Below are positions 16,764 through 25,359 of a stretch of 64,000 bases of DNA, piece by piece. Source of the stretch: Acidobacteriota bacterium (GTDB lineage: Bacteria; Acidobacteriota; Terriglobia; Terriglobales; Acidobacteriaceae); assembly GCA_018268855.1 (NCBI GenBank), contig JAFDVR010000017.1, forward strand, positions 726,715 to 790,714, in the 5' to 3' direction. The notes beneath the pieces are model-generated. The model was not told the DNA's origin. It worked only from the letters and a program-made list of their open reading frames with translations, and did no database searches. The translations under genes were made by a program, and so were the position numbers. Position 1 is the stretch's first letter, and every line of letters starts with the position of its first letter.

Positions 16764-17957
16764 ATGACGGAACACACTGCCTCGCCGACCAAACGCCCTG
16801 TATTGATCGCCATTGCGGCATTTTTGCTGCTGATTCTGCTCGCGGTCGCCTTCCTCGTTCCCAAGCTGCATCACCGCCGCGAACTAAGCGAAGAAGCAGA
16901 AACAGCCGCCGACCAGTTGCCTGTGCGCACCGTCCAGTTGAAGCTCGGTCCCGCGCACACCACCATCGAACTTCCCGGAACCGTGCAGGCTTTTGAGCAG
17001 ACGCCCATCTATGCGCGCACCTCCGGCTACGTTTTGAAACGCCTCGTCGACATTGGCGATCATGTCTCCAAAGGCCAACTGCTCGCCGTCATTCAAGACC
17101 CCATCACGGAACAGGCACTTCGCCAGGCACAAGCTACTGTCGTGCAGATGAAGGCGCAACTCGCATTGCAGCAGGCGAATGCCAAACTTTCTTCTGTCAA
17201 CAATCAGCGCTGGCAGCAGCTTCAGAGAGCAGGCGTGGTCTCGCAAGTGGACGCAGATGAACGCGCGGCCTCTGCCGGTGCCAACGACGCCGCTGTAGAA
17301 GCCGCACGAGCCAACATCGCTGCCGCCGAAGCAAACGTCCTTTCTCTCCAGGAACAGCGCGGCTTCTCCCGCGTGACTGCGCCCTTCAGCGGCATCATTC
17401 TCTCCCGCTCCATCGATACCGGATCGCTCATCTCCTCCGGCTCGCAGAACTCCGTTACGCAGATGTTCACCATCGGTCAATCAGGCCGCGTGCGTGTTTT
17501 CACCAGCGTTCCGCAGTCCATGGCACCGGCCATCCAACACGCGCGCGCGGTCAAGATCACCTTCCGCGAACTTCCCGGACAAATCTTCTCTGGCACCGTC
17601 GCACGCACCTCTAACGCACTCGATCCTGCTTCGCGGACCATGCTCACCGAAGTGGACCTCGACAATCCCGGCGGAAAGATCCTTCCCGGCATGTTCGCCA
17701 CTGTCTCCTTCGAAACGCCATCCACCGTGCAGCCGGTCCTGCTTCCCCAGAATGCCCTCGTCATGCGCTCCGCAGGTCCGCAAGCTGTTCTTGTTGGCAA
17801 AGATCACATCGCACACTTCCGCCGCCTCACACTGGGCCGCGATCTCGGCACCAGCGTAGAAGTCCTCAGCGGCCTCAAAGCTGGAGATCAGGTTGTGATC
17901 AATCCCGGCGACGAGGTGGTGGAAGGCCGCAAAGTTGAGCCGCAACTCCAACCATAG
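16764..17957 (+). CDS. RND membrane-fusion (periplasmic adaptor) protein
   Basis: A 397-residue HlyD/AcrA-like adaptor. An N-terminal membrane anchor (VLIAIAAFLLLILLAVAFLV, about residues 13-32) has no lipobox. The lipoyl half-motif reads ARTSGYVLKRLVDIGDHVSKGQLLAVI, followed by an alpha-hairpin of about 85 residues (LRQAQATVVQMKAQLALQQA) and the second lipoyl half with RVTAPFSGIILSRSIDTGSLIS, then beta-barrel and membrane-proximal domains ending KAGDQVVINPGDEVVEGRKV. It would link the upstream RND pump to an outer-membrane channel. The gene order permease then adaptor is the reverse of acrAB, and no TolC-like gene is adjacent. Confidence 0.88.
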   Translation: MTEHTASPTKRPVLIAIAAFLLLILLAVAFLVPKLHHRRELSEEAETAADQLPVRTVQLKLGPAHTTIELPGTVQAFEQTPIYARTSGYVLKRLVDIGDHVSKGQLLAVIQDPITEQALRQAQATVVQMKAQLALQQANAKLSSVNNQRWQQLQRAGVVSQVDADERAASAGANDAAVEAARANIAAAEANVLSLQEQRGFSRVTAPFSGIILSRSIDTGSLISSGSQNSVTQMFTIGQSGRVRVFTSVPQSMAPAIQHARAVKITFRELPGQIFSGTVARTSNALDPASRTMLTEVDLDNPGGKILPGMFATVSFETPSTVQPVLLPQNALVMRSAGPQAVLVGKDHIAHFRRLTLGRDLGTSVEVLSGLKAGDQVVINPGDEVVEGRKVEPQLQP

Positions 17958-17982
17958 AACCAGCAGCGATATCATAGAGGAG

Positions 17983-18942
17983 ATGGGCACTGAAAATGGT
18001 CATAACGCGATCGTAAGTATTCGCGGACTTCGCAAAACTTACGACGGCAAACCACCAGTGCGCGCCGTCGATGGCATCGACCTCGACGTGCATCCGGGCG
18101 AGATCTACGGCCTGCTCGGCCCAAACGGCGCAGGCAAGACAACCACCATCTCCATCTGCACTACGCGCGCCCTGCCCACCGCAGGCTCTGTCGTCATCGA
18201 CAACATCGACGTGGTCAAACATCCATCCGCCGCGCGCCGCTCTATCGGTGTCGTGCCGCAATACAACACGCTCGACCGCTCCTGCACCATCTGGGAGAAC
18301 ATCCACTTCCACTGCTTGTTCTTCGGGTTCTCGCGCGCTGAAGCACGCGCACGTACCCAACAGCTCCTCGATCAGTTTCATCTCGCCGAGAAAGCAAACT
18401 CCTACCCAGCACAACTCTCCGGCGGACTCGCTCAGCGCGTGCAAATCGCGCGCGCCATCGCGCACCGCCCCAAAGTTCTCTTCCTCGATGAGCCCTCAGC
18501 CGGCCTGGACCCACAGAGCCGCATTGCCATGTGGGAGATCGTGCAGGGCCTGCATCGCGAAGGCATCACCGTCGTGCTCACCACGCACTACATGGAAGAG
18601 GCCGATGAACTCTGCAACCGTCTCGCCATTGTCGATCACGGACGCATCCTCGTGGAAGATACACCAGCCGCACTCAAGAACTCCGTCGGCGCGCAGACCA
18701 TCTACGAACTCGACCTCCATGAACCCGTACCCGACCTGCAACAAAAGCTAGGTATGTTGTCGGGAGTAACCGCGGTAGAAGATACTCCGCGCGGCATTCG
18801 CGTACTTGCGCGTACCTGCGACGGACTCATCGGCGACATTGTCAGCACCGCGCAGAGCAGCGGCCTGCGCGATATGCGCGTGACCGAGCCCACCCTTGAA
18901 ACTGTCTTTATCCGCCTCACCGGGCGGGACCTGCGGGAGTAG
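17983..18942 (+). CDS. ABC exporter ATP-binding subunit
   Basis: A cytoplasmic ATPase of about 319 residues of the DrrA/CcmA/NatA class. Walker A is GPNGAGKTT, the Q-loop lies in VPQYNTLD, the signature is LSGGLAQRVQIARA, Walker B is VLFLDEPSAGLDP and the H-loop is TTHYMEEADEL. After the ATPase core a C-terminal domain ends with the usual LEPTLETVFIRLTGRDLRE-like helix of these exporters. The start is uncertain: the ATG at 17983 has GAGG only two bases before it, while an in-frame TTG at 17935, inside the end of the adaptor gene, has GGAAGG eight bases upstream. The next gene, its permease, starts two bases after the stop. Confidence 0.88.
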   Translation: MGTENGHNAIVSIRGLRKTYDGKPPVRAVDGIDLDVHPGEIYGLLGPNGAGKTTTISICTTRALPTAGSVVIDNIDVVKHPSAARRSIGVVPQYNTLDRSCTIWENIHFHCLFFGFSRAEARARTQQLLDQFHLAEKANSYPAQLSGGLAQRVQIARAIAHRPKVLFLDEPSAGLDPQSRIAMWEIVQGLHREGITVVLTTHYMEEADELCNRLAIVDHGRILVEDTPAALKNSVGAQTIYELDLHEPVPDLQQKLGMLSGVTAVEDTPRGIRVLARTCDGLIGDIVSTAQSSGLRDMRVTEPTLETVFIRLTGRDLRE

Positions 18943-18944
18943 CC

Positions 18945-19772
18945 ATGGCAACCAACGCACGCATCGTCTCATACGCACGCGCCTTCGCCGGACTCTTCAT
19001 GCGCGATCTCTACGTTCTGCGCCGCGAAATGTTTCCCTTCCTCATCCGCGTCGCGATGAATCCGATCCTGTTTCTCTTCGTCTTCACCTACATCATGCCG
19101 CACATGAGTGGAGGCGCTACACTCTCGCCCACAGCAGGTTCAGGAGCAGGCCCGAGCTTCTCCACCATTCTTCTCCCAGGCCTCATGGCCGTCGGCATCA
19201 TGTTCTCCGGCATCGCCGCCGTAGCTCTTCCACTCGCGCAGGAGTTCGGCATCACCCGCGAGATCGACGACCGCGTGATGTGTCCGCTGCCCACCGGCGC
19301 TGTTGCGATTGAGAAGATCTGCTTCTCTGCCGTGCAGAGCGCGATTGCCGCAGCCATCGTCTATCCGCTGGCCTACTACATCCCATCCACAAAACCTATC
19401 ACGCACGTCACAAGCTGGCCGTTTCTGATCGCTGTAGTGATACTCGCTTCACTCACCTCAGGCGCACTCGGGCTCACTATCGGAACCACCGTCAAACCAC
19501 AGCAGATCGGCCTCATCTTCGGCGTCGTCGTCATGCCGATCACCTTCCTCGGCTGCGTTTACTACCCATGGGCGCTGCTGGACAAGATGCCCATCCTGCA
19601 ACACGGCGTGCTCCTCAATCCAATCGTCTACATGTCCGAAGGTCTGCGCGGCGCGCTCACACCCGCGCTGCCACACATGAATGCCGCGCTCGTGCTGCTG
19701 ATGCTGCTTGTCTTTCTTTCACTGCTCACCTGGCTCGGCGTAAAAGGCTTCCTGCGCCGTGTCATCGGCTAA
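18945..19772 (+). CDS. ABC-2 type exporter permease
   Basis: A 275-residue inner-membrane protein with about six hydrophobic segments (for example FPFLIRVAMNPILFLFVFTYIM, TILLPGLMAVGIMFSGIAAVALPLA, FLIAVVILASLTSGALGLTIGT, IGLIFGVVVMPITFLGCVYYPW). The GREITDD-like region EFGITREIDDRVMCPLPTGAVAIEKI matches the ABC-2 permease signature of DrrB/NodJ-type exporters for drugs or lipids. It starts two bases after the ATPase stop with GGAG in the ATPase 3' end as ribosome site, so the pair is translationally coupled. It ends six bases from the stop of a converging kinase gene. Confidence 0.88.
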   Translation: MATNARIVSYARAFAGLFMRDLYVLRREMFPFLIRVAMNPILFLFVFTYIMPHMSGGATLSPTAGSGAGPSFSTILLPGLMAVGIMFSGIAAVALPLAQEFGITREIDDRVMCPLPTGAVAIEKICFSAVQSAIAAAIVYPLAYYIPSTKPITHVTSWPFLIAVVILASLTSGALGLTIGTTVKPQQIGLIFGVVVMPITFLGCVYYPWALLDKMPILQHGVLLNPIVYMSEGLRGALTPALPHMNAALVLLMLLVFLSLLTWLGVKGFLRRVIG

Positions 19773-19777
19773 GACAA

Positions 19778-21652
19778 TCACGCACGCTTCGTGAGTTTGA
19801 TTCCCTCAACCGGAATCACAATTCGAAATACTGTTCCTGACGGTCCATTTTTAGGTCCAGCCTGACGGCTGCGCACCTTCATTCTTCCGCCATGCTTGGT
19901 GACGATCTCTTCGCTCACCCAGAGTCCTAGGCCTGTTCCCGTCGTCTCCTTCGTTGTGTAGAACGGCTCAAATATACGCCGCAAAATCTCAGCAGGAATC
20001 CCCGTACCGGTGTCCGCAATCAGAACAGAAATACTCTCTCCACGTGCAGCACATCGCCGCGCCACGCGCACATGCAAGGTCCCGCCATGCGGCATGGCAT
20101 CCGCTGCATTGCCAACCAGATTTGCCAGCACCTGCCGAAGCTCTCCGGCGAACCCAAACAACTCGGCAGATGTGTCCATCACCGTCTGTACACGTATATT
20201 TGCGCTTTGAATGCGGGCTGCATGCAAGGTCAGCACTGAGTTCACAATGTCCGCCAGCCGCACCATCTCCGGCCGAGTGGATGACCGGTAGAACCGCAGG
20301 GTTTGCTGTGTAATCTCCGAGACCCGCAGTAACTCACGCTGCGCAAGCGAGGCAAACTCCTGCGCCTCTTCATCCAGCGACGGATGATGGCGAATCAGAT
20401 ACAGCAGGTTCGTCACGCTCTCCAGTGGATTGTTGATCTCGTGCGCAATGGAAGCCGCAAGCCGCCCCGCCGCCGCTAGTTTCTCCGAACGGCGCATGGC
20501 TTCCTCGGCGCGAACGCGGCTGGTCACCTCGGTCATTACCATACCTACCCAGCGCACGTGGAGCCCGCTTGGCTTCACGGGATAAAAATTGCATATCCAC
20601 GTGCGCGCGTCTCCATGATCGCCCAGAAAACCCGTTAGTTCACGATCATGCACATCCTCGCCGGTCACGAACACATGTTCAACAATCTGTTCCAGTTCAT
20701 CGGCGAGATTGCCAGGAAATATCTCCTGCATCGTCTGGCCGAAATGCTGTTCCATGCTGCGCCCATACATACGTTCAAGAAACTGGTTTGCCCGTACATA
20801 ACGGTGCCGTCGATCGAAAAACGCAAATCCAACCGGCGCATTCTCCAGCATGGAATCCAACATCGCCAGTGTCTCGTTCAACCCATGCCGCTGCTGTTGC
20901 AGTTCGCGCACCATCACATTGAAGCTATGGGTCAACTGCCCGGCCTCGTTACGGGTCGTAATAGGCAAAGGAAATCCGCTCGTGCTCTCTGGATCGCGAA
21001 TCACCTGTTGCGTAGCCTTGCCCAGCAGGCTCAGCGGGCGCGCCACGGTCCGGCCCAGCAGCATCGCCAAAAATACATTCGCAACAAGCGCACAAATGGC
21101 ATAAGCAAGCGCGTTCCACACCACCTCGGAAAGATTATGCACACCGATCTTCGTATCTGGAACGATCGTGACGACCGCCGCAGTCCGTCCACCCACGATC
21201 ACTGGGGCCATCGCAACTGGGCTGCGTCCGTCCTGCGCCGGAATAGTGTGGAATTGGCCCGTCCTCACAGCTTCGCGTAACGCCTGTTTCTCTGCGTCGT
21301 TCAGCTGTCCTTGGCCAATCCGGTTCACCGCCAGCGTATTGCCGTCCAGATCGGTGATGCGTGCTGTCGTTACCGCTATGGAGGAACGCATGGCTTCGGA
21401 CAGGCGCGCCAATTCTCCGCGGTCGTTTTCTGCGACGGCATTCGAAGCCAGGTCCCCCAGCAGTTTTGCCTGCATCTCCATCCGCGCAATATCACGCTGC
21501 TTTTGCGCTTTGATCTGCGTGCGGATCTCCATACCAAGAAACACAGCCAGCACAATGACCTGCAGCACGACCGTGCATAGAACAAGTTGTCCTATGACAG
21601 TGCGCGGCAAAAACCGCAGCATCCCTATTTCTGGTTTGCGGCCTGTCTTCAT
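19778..21652 (-). CDS. membrane sensor histidine kinase with PAS domain
   Basis: A 624-residue inner-membrane kinase. TM1 is VIGQLVLCTVVLQVIVLAVFL (near residue 20), then a periplasmic Cache-like sensor of about 140 residues, TM2 near NALAYAICALVANVFLAMLL, HAMP, a PAS domain (LENAPVGFAFFDRRHRYVRAN), HisKA with phosphoacceptor His in SIAHEINNPLESV, and HATPase_c with N box NLVGNAADAMP, G1 DTGTGIP, F box FEPFYTTK and G2 GTGLGLW. It follows a YpdA-type reductase gene, overlapping or abutting its end: an earlier ATG at 21676 would overlap by 11 bases, but AGGGAC before 21652 is the better ribosome site. No response regulator is adjacent, so its partner is elsewhere. Confidence 0.87.
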   Translation of the reverse strand: MKTGRKPEIGMLRFLPRTVIGQLVLCTVVLQVIVLAVFLGMEIRTQIKAQKQRDIARMEMQAKLLGDLASNAVAENDRGELARLSEAMRSSIAVTTARITDLDGNTLAVNRIGQGQLNDAEKQALREAVRTGQFHTIPAQDGRSPVAMAPVIVGGRTAAVVTIVPDTKIGVHNLSEVVWNALAYAICALVANVFLAMLLGRTVARPLSLLGKATQQVIRDPESTSGFPLPITTRNEAGQLTHSFNVMVRELQQQRHGLNETLAMLDSMLENAPVGFAFFDRRHRYVRANQFLERMYGRSMEQHFGQTMQEIFPGNLADELEQIVEHVFVTGEDVHDRELTGFLGDHGDARTWICNFYPVKPSGLHVRWVGMVMTEVTSRVRAEEAMRRSEKLAAAGRLAASIAHEINNPLESVTNLLYLIRHHPSLDEEAQEFASLAQRELLRVSEITQQTLRFYRSSTRPEMVRLADIVNSVLTLHAARIQSANIRVQTVMDTSAELFGFAGELRQVLANLVGNAADAMPHGGTLHVRVARRCAARGESISVLIADTGTGIPAEILRRIFEPFYTTKETTGTGLGLWVSEEIVTKHGGRMKVRSRQAGPKNGPSGTVFRIVIPVEGIKLTKRA

Positions 21653-21665
21653 GCGTCCCTGTCCA

Positions 21666-22667
21666 TCAGTGAACATGCCTTAGCTTTCGCGCCAGGTCCC
21701 GTGCGATCAGCGCTCCGTGGAACCGGCCGTTCTCAATAAAAATCTCGTTCGTACGTTCGCCTGCCACAATCACTCCTGCCAGGTAAATCCCTGCTACGTT
21801 GCTCTCCAGCGACTCCGGATTGCACACCGGACAGCGCGCGTTCGCTTCGTCCAGCTTTACGCCTAATCCTTCGATGAAACTAAAGTCAGGATGGTATCCA
21901 GTCAGGGCAAAAACAAATTGATTGGCGATTTTCTGGGGTCCATCTGGTGTCGCCAGGACCACACAGTCCTCTTCAATTCGCTCTATTCTCGTTGAGAAAT
22001 AGGCTGTAATCTCTCCGTTTTTGATGCGATTGTTGATATCCGGCAGAATCCAGTACTTCACATGGCGATGCATCTCCGCTCCACGGTGCACCAGCGTGAC
22101 CCGCGCACCATGCCTCCAAAGCTCCAGCGCTGCAATCGCCGCAGAGTTCTTTCCGCCAATCACCAACACGTCCGTATCGAAAAATGGATGCGGTTCGTCA
22201 TAATAGTGCCGCACCTTCGGCAGGTCCTCACCGGCAATACCCATATAGTTCGGTAGATCGTAGTAGCCCGTCGCCACCACCAGCTTCTTCGCACGCAGTT
22301 CCTTCGCACGGCCAAAGCGGTCTACCGTATGCACAACAAAATCACCATCGCTTCCGCCCACGTGGTCCACGCGATGATATTGCCGTACACCCAGATGGTA
22401 ATGCTCAGCCACCTTGCGGTAATACTCCAATGCTTCGGCGCGTGTCGGCTTTTGATTCGGACTTGAAAATGGCATATTGCCAATCTCAAGCAATTCAGGT
22501 GTCGTAAAAAACGTCATGTGTGCCGGATAATGAAAGATCGAGTTACACAGGCACCCTTTGTCTACCATCACTGGCCGCAATCCGGCCCTCTGCGCCTCAA
22601 TGGCGCACGCCATTCCGGTCGGGCCGGCTCCAATCACCAGAACGTCAAACGTCGTTTCCACTTCCAT
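21666..22667 (-). CDS. ypdA: YpdA-family FAD/NAD(P)H disulfide reductase (bacillithiol system)
   Basis: A 333-residue flavoprotein. Two Rossmann motifs are clear: FAD-binding VLVIGAGPTGMACAIEA near the N-terminus and NADPH-binding DVLVIGGKNSAAIAALE in the middle. The IFHYPAHMTFFTTPELLEIG segment is characteristic of YpdA, which reduces bacillithiol disulfide. A CLCNS segment gives nearby cysteines and CPVC occurs near the C-terminus. The end segment GIYLAGVIVAGERTNEIFIENGRFHG binds FAD. The ATG at 22667 gives a normal family N-terminus; a TTG at 22715 with AAGGGAGG seven bases upstream is a serious alternative. The histidine kinase gene follows immediately, suggesting cotranscription. Confidence 0.82.
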   Translation of the reverse strand: MEVETTFDVLVIGAGPTGMACAIEAQRAGLRPVMVDKGCLCNSIFHYPAHMTFFTTPELLEIGNMPFSSPNQKPTRAEALEYYRKVAEHYHLGVRQYHRVDHVGGSDGDFVVHTVDRFGRAKELRAKKLVVATGYYDLPNYMGIAGEDLPKVRHYYDEPHPFFDTDVLVIGGKNSAAIAALELWRHGARVTLVHRGAEMHRHVKYWILPDINNRIKNGEITAYFSTRIERIEEDCVVLATPDGPQKIANQFVFALTGYHPDFSFIEGLGVKLDEANARCPVCNPESLESNVAGIYLAGVIVAGERTNEIFIENGRFHGALIARDLARKLRHVH

Positions 22668-22777
22668 CTTTCTATTGAACCACTCAGAATGGCCTTTCAA
22701 AGCTCGAAGGAGCAAGAACCGTCCTCCCTTCTTACAGCATCCGATGCTCTATAAAGACATTTCGAAACGAGGAAGAC

Positions 22778-23395
22778 ATGGCAGATCTGGAACAGTTGAA
22801 GCACGCGCCCGCATCCACCGGCATTCTCGACGTCATCGCAAAGCGCTGGAGCCCGCGCGCATTCACATCGCAGCAGGTCTCCAAAGAAGACCTCCGCACC
22901 ATCTTCACTGCCGCCGAATGGGCCGCATCGAGCTTCAACGAACAGCCCTGGCGCTTCATTTTGGGCATACGCGACGACGAACAACACGGAGAAGCCTACA
23001 ACAAGATCTTTGATGCTCTGGTCGAGAGCAATCAGCAATGGGCCAAATCCGCGCCTGTTCTCATTGCTACCATCGCCAAAAAGACCTTCTCGCATAACGG
23101 CACACCCAATCGCGTGGCGCAGCACGATGTGGGAGCGGCCAGTGCCACCATGTGCCTGCAGGCCATCGCTCTCGGCATCCACACGCATGGAATGGCCGGC
23201 TTCGATCCGGAGGCCCTGCGTGCCTCCTTCGGCATCCCTTCCAACTTTGAACCGATGGCATGCTGGGCCATGGGATATCTCGGGAATCCCGACACGCTTC
23301 CCGAACACTTGAAGGAACAGGAACTCGCCCCACGCACGCGCAAAAATCTCGACGAATTCGTCTTCACCGACTGGGAAACCGGAGCAGAGTTCTAG
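22778..23395 (+). CDS. nitroreductase-family protein
   Basis: A 205-residue FMN-dependent reductase of the nitroreductase fold. The N-terminal RWSPRAFTSQQV is the FMN phosphate-binding arginine region, AASSFNEQPWRFIL is the family's second FMN motif, and DVGAASATMCLQAIALGIHTHGMAGFD matches the helix bearing the dimer-interface FMN contacts. Members reduce nitroaromatics, quinones or flavins with NAD(P)H. The ribosome site is GAGGAAG before the ATG. It is transcribed away from ypdA, 110 bases apart, so a shared redox-responsive promoter region is possible. Confidence 0.85.
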   Translation: MADLEQLKHAPASTGILDVIAKRWSPRAFTSQQVSKEDLRTIFTAAEWAASSFNEQPWRFILGIRDDEQHGEAYNKIFDALVESNQQWAKSAPVLIATIAKKTFSHNGTPNRVAQHDVGAASATMCLQAIALGIHTHGMAGFDPEALRASFGIPSNFEPMACWAMGYLGNPDTLPEHLKEQELAPRTRKNLDEFVFTDWETGAEF

Positions 23396-23421
23396 CGTGT
23401 CAAGTATCCTTACAACCCAGA

Positions 23422-24390
23422 ATGCTGACTGCGTATCTTCCATCCACCAACTGCCTCGTCCCCAACGCCGCGCCTGACGATAAGGGCCTTCAAAACGCTG
23501 CATGGATCGACCTGCTGCAACCCACTGAGGAAGAAGAGCGCCGCGTCGAAACCCTTTTGCGCATCAATGTCCCCACACGCGATGAGATGCGCGAGGTGGA
23601 AAGTAGCAGCGCCATGTATCACGAAGGTGATGCGACTTTTGTCACGCTTCGCGCACTGAGCCGGGCTCCTGGTGAAACTCCGCGGCTCGCCGCCATCACA
23701 CTCGTTTTGGCCGCCAATAAACTGATCACGATCCGCTACGCCGACCCAACATCCTTCCGCAACTTCATTTCCCGCGCCATCAAAGCAGGCGCTGGCGACC
23801 TCTCCGGCTTCTCAGCCCTGCTCTGCTTTGCGGAAACTCTAGTAGATCGCAACGCCGATCTGCTCGAAGAAACCGGCGATAATCTGGACAAAGTTTCCGC
23901 GCAAATCTTCGCGCAAAACACAAAAGCCATGGAAAAGATCGCCGCGGACGATCTCGGTTCCCTCCTTAAACAGATCGGCAGAAGCGGCGACATCGCCGCC
24001 CGTGTTCGTGAAAGTCTTTACTCCGTCGCGCGAACACTTCCCTTCCTCCAGCTTGAAAAGCGAGATCCTAAAACCACCGCGCGCATGAAAACTCTCCAGC
24101 GTGACGTGCAATCACTCATGGACCACGCCGGCTTTCTCACCGCTCAGATCCAGTTCCTGCTCGACTCCAACCTGGGCCTCATCAGCATTCAGCAGAACGC
24201 CATTATGAAGGCGCTCTCCGTTGCAACCATCTTCTTCCTCCCGCCCACACTCATTGCAGGCATATACGGCATGAACTTCCAGCACATGCCCGAACTCGCC
24301 TGGATCCACGGCTACCCCATGGCCATCGCTGCCATGCTCCTCACCGCCATCGCCTCCTACGTCTATCTCCACACCCGCAAAATGCTGTAA
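23422..24390 (+). CDS. corA: CorA-type magnesium/cobalt channel
   Basis: A 322-residue CorA family protein that forms a pentameric Mg2+ (or Co2+/Zn2+) channel. The N-terminal alpha/beta cytoplasmic domain is followed by a long stalk helix (MKTLQRDVQSLMDHAGFLTAQIQFLLDS region) and two C-terminal membrane helices; the first ends with the signature YGMNF containing the selectivity GMN motif, the second is YPMAIAAMLLTAIASYVYL. The charged KML end faces the cytoplasm. The frame is open upstream to 23260 over the nitroreductase gene's end, but the ATG at 23422, 26 bases after that gene's stop, gives the family's N-terminus. Confidence 0.9.
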   Translation: MLTAYLPSTNCLVPNAAPDDKGLQNAAWIDLLQPTEEEERRVETLLRINVPTRDEMREVESSSAMYHEGDATFVTLRALSRAPGETPRLAAITLVLAANKLITIRYADPTSFRNFISRAIKAGAGDLSGFSALLCFAETLVDRNADLLEETGDNLDKVSAQIFAQNTKAMEKIAADDLGSLLKQIGRSGDIAARVRESLYSVARTLPFLQLEKRDPKTTARMKTLQRDVQSLMDHAGFLTAQIQFLLDSNLGLISIQQNAIMKALSVATIFFLPPTLIAGIYGMNFQHMPELAWIHGYPMAIAAMLLTAIASYVYLHTRKML

Positions 24391-24609
24391 GAGAAATGCA
24401 ACGGTGAGCACACCTAACGTTCGAGACCGATGAATGAAATAAATGTGAAGCGAACGTTACTGAAATGGATTAGAAGCGGACTTGAGGCCGCTGTCCTGTG
24501 CAATCTCGCAAATAGCCTTGCCTTGGTGCTAAGTCCGCTACTCACATCTACAAACGCAAACTTGATACACCTCTCCGCCTATGCGAGACTTGACTTACCC
24601 CTCCTAAAA

Positions 24610-24697
24610 GCCGGGATGGCGGAACTGGCAGACGCAGCGGACTCAAAATCCGCCGACCCTTGCGGTCGTGGGGGTTCGACCCCCCCTCCCGGCACCA
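24610..24697 (+). tRNA. tRNA-Leu (CAA anticodon)
   Basis: The acceptor arms GCCGGGA (24610-24616) and TCCCGGC (24687-24693) pair; the discriminator is A and CCA is encoded (24695-24697). The anticodon stem CGGA/TCCG frames the loop CTCAAAA with anticodon CAA at 24644-24646, reading UUG. A long variable arm (CGACCCTTGCGGTCG region) and the T-arm GGGGG-TTCGACC-CCCCC confirm a class II leucine tRNA. The preceding 219 bases after corA contain no gene I can support. Confidence 0.95.
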
Positions 24698-24707
24698 ACT
24701 CAATCTC

Positions 24708-25220
24708 TCACCAGGCAGGCTTTGTCGGACGGTGCGCGGGATCCTTCTTCTCCACATGCTCCTCCGGCTTCGCATACAGCCGTGAACACTCCTCCGCAAG
24801 TACGCCGCCTTCAATCTCCAAATCATTCCGAAACGCATCGTGAATAAAATCCACCGTGTCATTATGCCGCGACTCAAAATACACTGCGTTCACATCGCCG
24901 CGTCCCGCACCATACACAATGCGGCTGATCCCCGCCCATAAACAAGCCATCGTGCACATGCCGCACGGCTGTAGCGTGCAATACAGCGTATGCCCTTCGA
25001 GGTTCGTCGTCTGCAGTTCTGCACACGCCCTCCGCATTACCACCATCTCACTATGCGCTGTAGGATCGTGCCGCAAATCGCCTTCATTGAATCCCGCGCA
25101 CATCACCACACCATCCCGCACCAGCACAGCGCCCACCTCTGCGCCGCCAGAAGTTCGCTTCCCCTTCAGTGCCTCGTCCATCGCCAACTGCATAAATCGG
25201 AGATCGTCGTCCGTTGCCAT
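24708..25220 (-). CDS. zinc-dependent nucleobase/nucleoside deaminase
   Basis: A 170-residue cytidine-deaminase-fold enzyme. The zinc site is His56-x-Glu58 in TAHSEM, with Glu58 as proton shuttle, and Cys86/Cys89 in LQPCGMC. This arrangement is shared by cytosine deaminases, guanine deaminases and TadA; the SPC/EPC position reads QPC, and the C-terminal region with VYFESRHND does not settle the substrate. Full family length. It starts at ATG 25220 and diverges from the GH38 gene; its 3' end is 10 bases from the tRNA-Leu gene on the other strand. Confidence 0.8.
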   Translation of the reverse strand: MATDDDLRFMQLAMDEALKGKRTSGGAEVGAVLVRDGVVMCAGFNEGDLRHDPTAHSEMVVMRRACAELQTTNLEGHTLYCTLQPCGMCTMACLWAGISRIVYGAGRGDVNAVYFESRHNDTVDFIHDAFRNDLEIEGGVLAEECSRLYAKPEEHVEKKDPAHRPTKPAW

Positions 25221-25288
25221 GCAGAATTTAGATGCCGTTCATACTCCTATTAACTTCCCGGATGCAAAACAAGATACGTAACGTCTAT

Positions 25289-25310
25289 GATTTGGAATCG
25301 ATTCCAAATC
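25289..25310. promoter_or_regulatory. 22-bp perfect palindrome, candidate LacI-type operator
   Basis: The 11-base arm GATTTGGAATC is followed directly by its exact complement, with a central CG step. The centre is about 60 bases before the GH38 start codon, in the divergent region between the deaminase and GH38 genes. LacI-family operators typically are even palindromes with a central CG and length 14-22, so carbohydrate-responsive repression of GH38 is the simplest reading. No LacI gene lies in the window. Confidence 0.65.
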
Positions 25311-25359
25311 GTGTTTACGCATACGCTAAAACGGATTGGATTGCAGGAGGTACGTTCGC

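Noticed and set aside
24430..24843. 137-codon plus-strand frame
   Set aside because: It runs through the tRNA-Leu gene and antisense to the deaminase gene.
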